Of a stretch of 64,000 bases of DNA, positions 61,546 to 64,000 are shown in pieces. The first letter of the stretch is position 1. The number at the start of each line of letters is the position of its first letter. Location: contig NZ_CP133089.1 in NCBI RefSeq assembly GCF_030908405.1, positions 1,984,001-2,048,000 on the forward strand, read 5' to 3'. This DNA comes from Aminobacterium sp. MB27-C1 (lineage in GTDB: Bacteria; Synergistota; Synergistia; Synergistales; Aminobacteriaceae). The position numbers and the translations under genes are program-made. Below the pieces are notes generated by a model. The model was not told the DNA's origin, searched no databases, and worked only from the letters and a program-made list of their open reading frames with translations.

Positions 61546-63288
61546 ATGTTCAGAATTCGCCGAATCTACGATAACACGCTCTTGATTAACAAAGAAGCTC
61601 TTATTCAGATTCAGGCAATTTTGAGACAACAATTTCCAGGACTGACGTCAGAAGAAATAGAAGCACTCCCTTTTAGAATCAGGGATCAATTAAAATATGG
61701 ATTTCAAACTATACTTTTTGTAGCAGAAGGGGCTCATCGCAAGGTTCAGGGTTTTGCTTTGACTCTTGTGGATCCCCTTCTTCACTTTATGTATCTTGAC
61801 TATCTTGCAGCCGCAAAATTGACAACAGGGCGAGGCATAGGAGGAGCTCTATATGAACGAATACGACAAGAAGCTCTTCTCTTAGAGTGTCGTGGAATAT
61901 TTTTTGAATGTTTACCTGATGATCCTGCCATTTCCAGAAACCCAGAGATACGAAAAGAAAATAGAGCCCGCCTCCACTTCTATGAGTACTTTGGCGCCCG
62001 CCCCATAATCGGAACTCGCTATGAAACACCTCTCAAAGAAGGGGGAGACAATCCTCCATATCTTGTCTTTGATGATTTGGGGCAAAACCGACCTCTTTCA
62101 AAAGGTCTGGCCCGACGCATTGTACGAACAATACTTGAAAAGAAATACAAAGGGATCTGTCCACCAGAGTATATAAGTATGGTCGTTAACTCATTCAATG
62201 ACGATCCTATACGTTTACGTCCATTTGTTTATATAAAAGAAGCACAGGCATCCTTACCTGTTCGAAATATTCCAGATGATGAAAAGATAGCGCTACTTAT
62301 GAACAAAGAACATATTATTCATCATGTACATGAAAGAGGTTATGTCGAATCCCCTGTTCGCATTGGTCGAATTCTTTCCCATCTAGAGAAAAGCGGGCTT
62401 TTCAAAGAAGAAAGACTTCGCCCTATACCTGATTCATGGCTTCGTAATATTCACGATGGAGATTTTTTAGACTATCTTAAAAAAGTATGCACATCTATAG
62501 GCAAAAATCCGTCAGTCTATCCTTATGTTTTCCCCATACGAAATGCAACCCGACCTCCCAAAGAACTTGTTATACGTGCAGGATACTATTGTATAGATAC
62601 ATTTACACCTCTAAACGGCCCTGCATGGCAAGCGGCCCGTCAAGCAATAAACTGTGCCATTACTGGAGCCAAGCTTCTCGAAGAAGGCCATCACCTTGCC
62701 TATGCCTTAATTCGCCCTCCAGGCCATCATAGTGAACGAAGAGCCTTTGGAGGGTTCTGTTATCTAAATAGTACAGCCGCTGCAGCCCAGTATCTCAGTC
62801 ATAGGGGTACGGTAGCCATCCTTGATATTGACTATCATCACGGCAATGGACAACAAAATATTTTCTACAAAAGAAATGACGTCCTCACAATCTCGATTCA
62901 CGGTCACCCATCCTTTGCCTATCCCTATTTCAGTGGATTTGAAGACGAAAAAGGGGAAGGGGAAGGAAAGGGATATAACGTTAATATTCCTTTATCGGAG
63001 AATATTGACGGGGAAAAATATGGAGAGGCCCTTCATCGTGCCCTCAAAATAATACGCCGCTTCTCTCCTTCCTTTCTTGTTGTAGCTCTTGGATTCGATA
63101 CTGCACAAAAAGACCCTACAGGAAGTTGGAACTTAACAGCTAAAGATTTTTACGCAAATGGCAGAGATATTGGTAAGGAGAAATACCCTACTCTTGTCGT
63201 TCAAGAGGGCGGATACGATACCAAAAGGATAGGAATAAACGCCCGTTCCTTTTTTACAGGTTTATGGGAAGGAACATTTTTTAGATAA
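61546..63288 (+). CDS. GNAT acetyltransferase-histone deacetylase family fusion
   Basis: A 580-residue two-domain protein. Residues ~1-235 are a GNAT domain with acetyl-CoA loop 'GRGIGG' (about 96-101) and 'RARLHFYEYFGARPI'. Residues ~265-580 are a zinc HDAC/acetylpolyamine amidohydrolase domain: 'PPGHHSERRAFGGFC' (His394, His395), zinc ligands Asp429 and His431 in 'DIDYHHGNG', Asp518 in 'GFDTAQKDPTG' and the catalytic Tyr in 'EGGYD'. Both active sites look intact, so one polypeptide could add and remove an acetyl group. It starts 2 bases after kamA behind AAGGA, and is the last operon gene. Confidence 0.9.
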   Translation: MFRIRRIYDNTLLINKEALIQIQAILRQQFPGLTSEEIEALPFRIRDQLKYGFQTILFVAEGAHRKVQGFALTLVDPLLHFMYLDYLAAAKLTTGRGIGGALYERIRQEALLLECRGIFFECLPDDPAISRNPEIRKENRARLHFYEYFGARPIIGTRYETPLKEGGDNPPYLVFDDLGQNRPLSKGLARRIVRTILEKKYKGICPPEYISMVVNSFNDDPIRLRPFVYIKEAQASLPVRNIPDDEKIALLMNKEHIIHHVHERGYVESPVRIGRILSHLEKSGLFKEERLRPIPDSWLRNIHDGDFLDYLKKVCTSIGKNPSVYPYVFPIRNATRPPKELVIRAGYYCIDTFTPLNGPAWQAARQAINCAITGAKLLEEGHHLAYALIRPPGHHSERRAFGGFCYLNSTAAAAQYLSHRGTVAILDIDYHHGNGQQNIFYKRNDVLTISIHGHPSFAYPYFSGFEDEKGEGEGKGYNVNIPLSENIDGEKYGEALHRALKIIRRFSPSFLVVALGFDTAQKDPTGSWNLTAKDFYANGRDIGKEKYPTLVVQEGGYDTKRIGINARSFFTGLWEGTFFR

Positions 63289-63327
63289 AAGACAGGAGGC
63301 ACAAACAATATTCATGCCTCTTGTCTT
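63289..63327. terminator. Bidirectional terminator at the end of the operon
   Basis: A 13-bp stem with one G-T pair, AAGACAGGAGGCA (63289-63301) and TGCCTCTTGTCTT (63315-63327), encloses a 13-base loop. Short T-rich stretches follow in both directions. It ends the ligase-aminomutase operon and the convergent MFS gene. Confidence 0.75.
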
Positions 63328-63336
63328 TAAATCTTC

Positions 63337-64000
63337 TTATTCAGCGGATCGAAACGACTTCATAAAAACCATGGGAAGAGCAAGAAGAGGAAGTGCCGCA
63401 ACCACAAGCATTGTGCTGGTAATTCCAAAGACATCGCCCAACTTTCCTAACGGCCCTGTCAACAAATTGGCTACCCCCCACGATAATCCCATAACAATGG
63501 AACTCGCCATACCTCGAGAATGAGGAACCTGTTCCTGAGCTACTGCCGCCGTTATAGGCATACTTGAATTAAGAAAAGATGTTCCCAGAATATATAATAT
63601 TATTGATGTTTTTCCACCTATATAAGCAGCAGGAATCATACAGATGGGACCAGCGATAAGAACAAATATAAGAACTCGAACCTTTCCCCATCTATCAGAA
63701 AGTTTACCGCTAATAAGCATAGCAATTGTGCTACACAGCATAATCAAAAAGAGAATAGTTCCAACCATACTAATGTTGCCGCCTTCAGAAACAATACGGA
63801 TGGGGAGAAAGAATCGAATTCCCTGGCTCGTTGCATCTCGCGCCATAGAAACCATCCATACTGGATAGATTACTCCAAGCACTGAAAATAAAGAGTGAAA
63901 AAGTCCCCCCTGATTCTTAGGGAACTCGGCCGCTTCTTCACTTAAAACAGGCATATACCGATAAATAGCAATCGCGAGAATAAGAACAGGTACAATGGCA
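63337..64000 (-). CDS. MFS transporter, fosmidomycin-resistance (Fsr)-like, 5' end outside window
   Basis: About 221 C-terminal residues of a major facilitator protein; the frame is open through the right edge, so the ATG at 63954 is internal. Six hydrophobic helices are visible with the loop-8 motif 'SGKLSDRWGKVRVL' and 'FLNSSMPITAAVAQEQVPHSRGMASSIVMG', which resembles the Fsr group of exporters. It is convergent to the ligase-aminomutase operon. It could export that pathway's product, but orientation gives no direct support. Confidence 0.8.
   Translation of the reverse strand, partial: AIVPVLILAIAIYRYMPVLSEEAAEFPKNQGGLFHSLFSVLGVIYPVWMVSMARDATSQGIRFFLPIRIVSEGGNISMVGTILFLIMLCSTIAMLISGKLSDRWGKVRVLIFVLIAGPICMIPAAYIGGKTSIILYILGTSFLNSSMPITAAVAQEQVPHSRGMASSIVMGLSWGVANLLTGPLGKLGDVFGITSTMLVVAALPLLALPMVFMKSFRSAE

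Noticed and set aside
1-64000. CRISPR arrays, tRNA/rRNA genes, insertion sequences, prophage or integrase genes
   Set aside because: I found no regular repeat-spacer pattern, no tRNA-like cloverleaf ending in CCA and no transposase or integrase motif in any long ORF.
63289-64000. Assigning the partial MFS gene as the exporter of the ligase-aminomutase product
   Set aside because: It is convergent, on a separate transcript and cut by the window edge; proximity alone does not support the link.

Overview
The window reads as a chromosomal segment of an anaerobic, peptide- and amino-acid-fermenting bacterium with a two-membrane envelope. Moderately low GC, ATG/GTG/TTG starts with strong GGAGG ribosome sites, a large AsmA-like envelope protein, diaminopimelate genes, several peptidases, TRAP and BMP-type importers, and a carbamoyl-phosphate-to-ATP route all fit the Synergistota (an Aminobacterium-like genome). 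That placement is inference, because no rRNA or tRNA gene is present. There is no prophage, transposon, CRISPR array or integrase; the window is dense, operonic and not visibly disturbed.

Layout. (1) 1-2.2 kb: proBA for proline (proA runs off the left edge). (2) 2.3-11.4 kb: a glycogen/alpha-glucan locus, glgB-GH57 on the minus strand and malQ-glgP-glgA divergent on the plus strand. (3) 11.4-21.3 kb: a flavoprotein, an AsmA-like protein and dapF, then lysA-yfcC-nhaC under a T-box riboswitch with a near-consensus promoter, which makes both transporters candidates for lysine transport. (4) 21.3-23.4 kb: an aminotransferase divergent from an orphan amino-acid-binding protein whose promoter carries a palindrome. 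(5) 23.5-29.3 kb: a compact run of ZIP and MntP metal transporters, pgsB-pgsC-pgsW, a response regulator whose phosphoacceptor Asp is Asn, and a LarA-like nickel-racemase homologue. (6) 29.4-34 kb: an exported CGPC/CLGAC protein, rlmN-feoA-feoB with overlapping frames, and an MFS gene.

(7) 34-50.5 kb: a 16-kb catabolic island, all minus strand: carbamate kinase, HyuA-type hydantoinase, a BMP/ABC nucleoside-type importer, a YgeW-like carbamoyltransferase, an M20 (YgeY-type) hydrolase, a TRAP transporter, two fold-type-II PLP enzymes and a second M20 enzyme, with a divergent LysR regulator at the head. Its composition resembles the E. coli ygeW-ygeY-hyuA-yqeA region. The two transcription units share a 32-bp promoter element (27/32 identical), so they are probably one regulon. 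The likely logic is import, ring or amide opening, carbamoyl transfer to phosphate, and ATP formation by carbamate kinase.

(8) 51.5-57.4 kb: PepF, a flavin reductase-like protein, then Hsp20, an encapsulated ferritin with a C-terminal targeting tail, the encapsulin shell, and a baeRF-like (eRF1/Pelota-related) protein. (9) 57.4-63.3 kb: the most novel system. It has its own promoter and leader, then two Ddl-like ATP-grasp ligases, a GNAT acetyltransferase, a lysine-2,3-aminomutase-type radical SAM enzyme, and a GNAT-HDAC fusion, nearly all with overlapping ends. I infer a pathway that makes beta-lysine (or a close relative), ligates it, and controls it by acetylation and deacetylation. A partial MFS gene closes the window.
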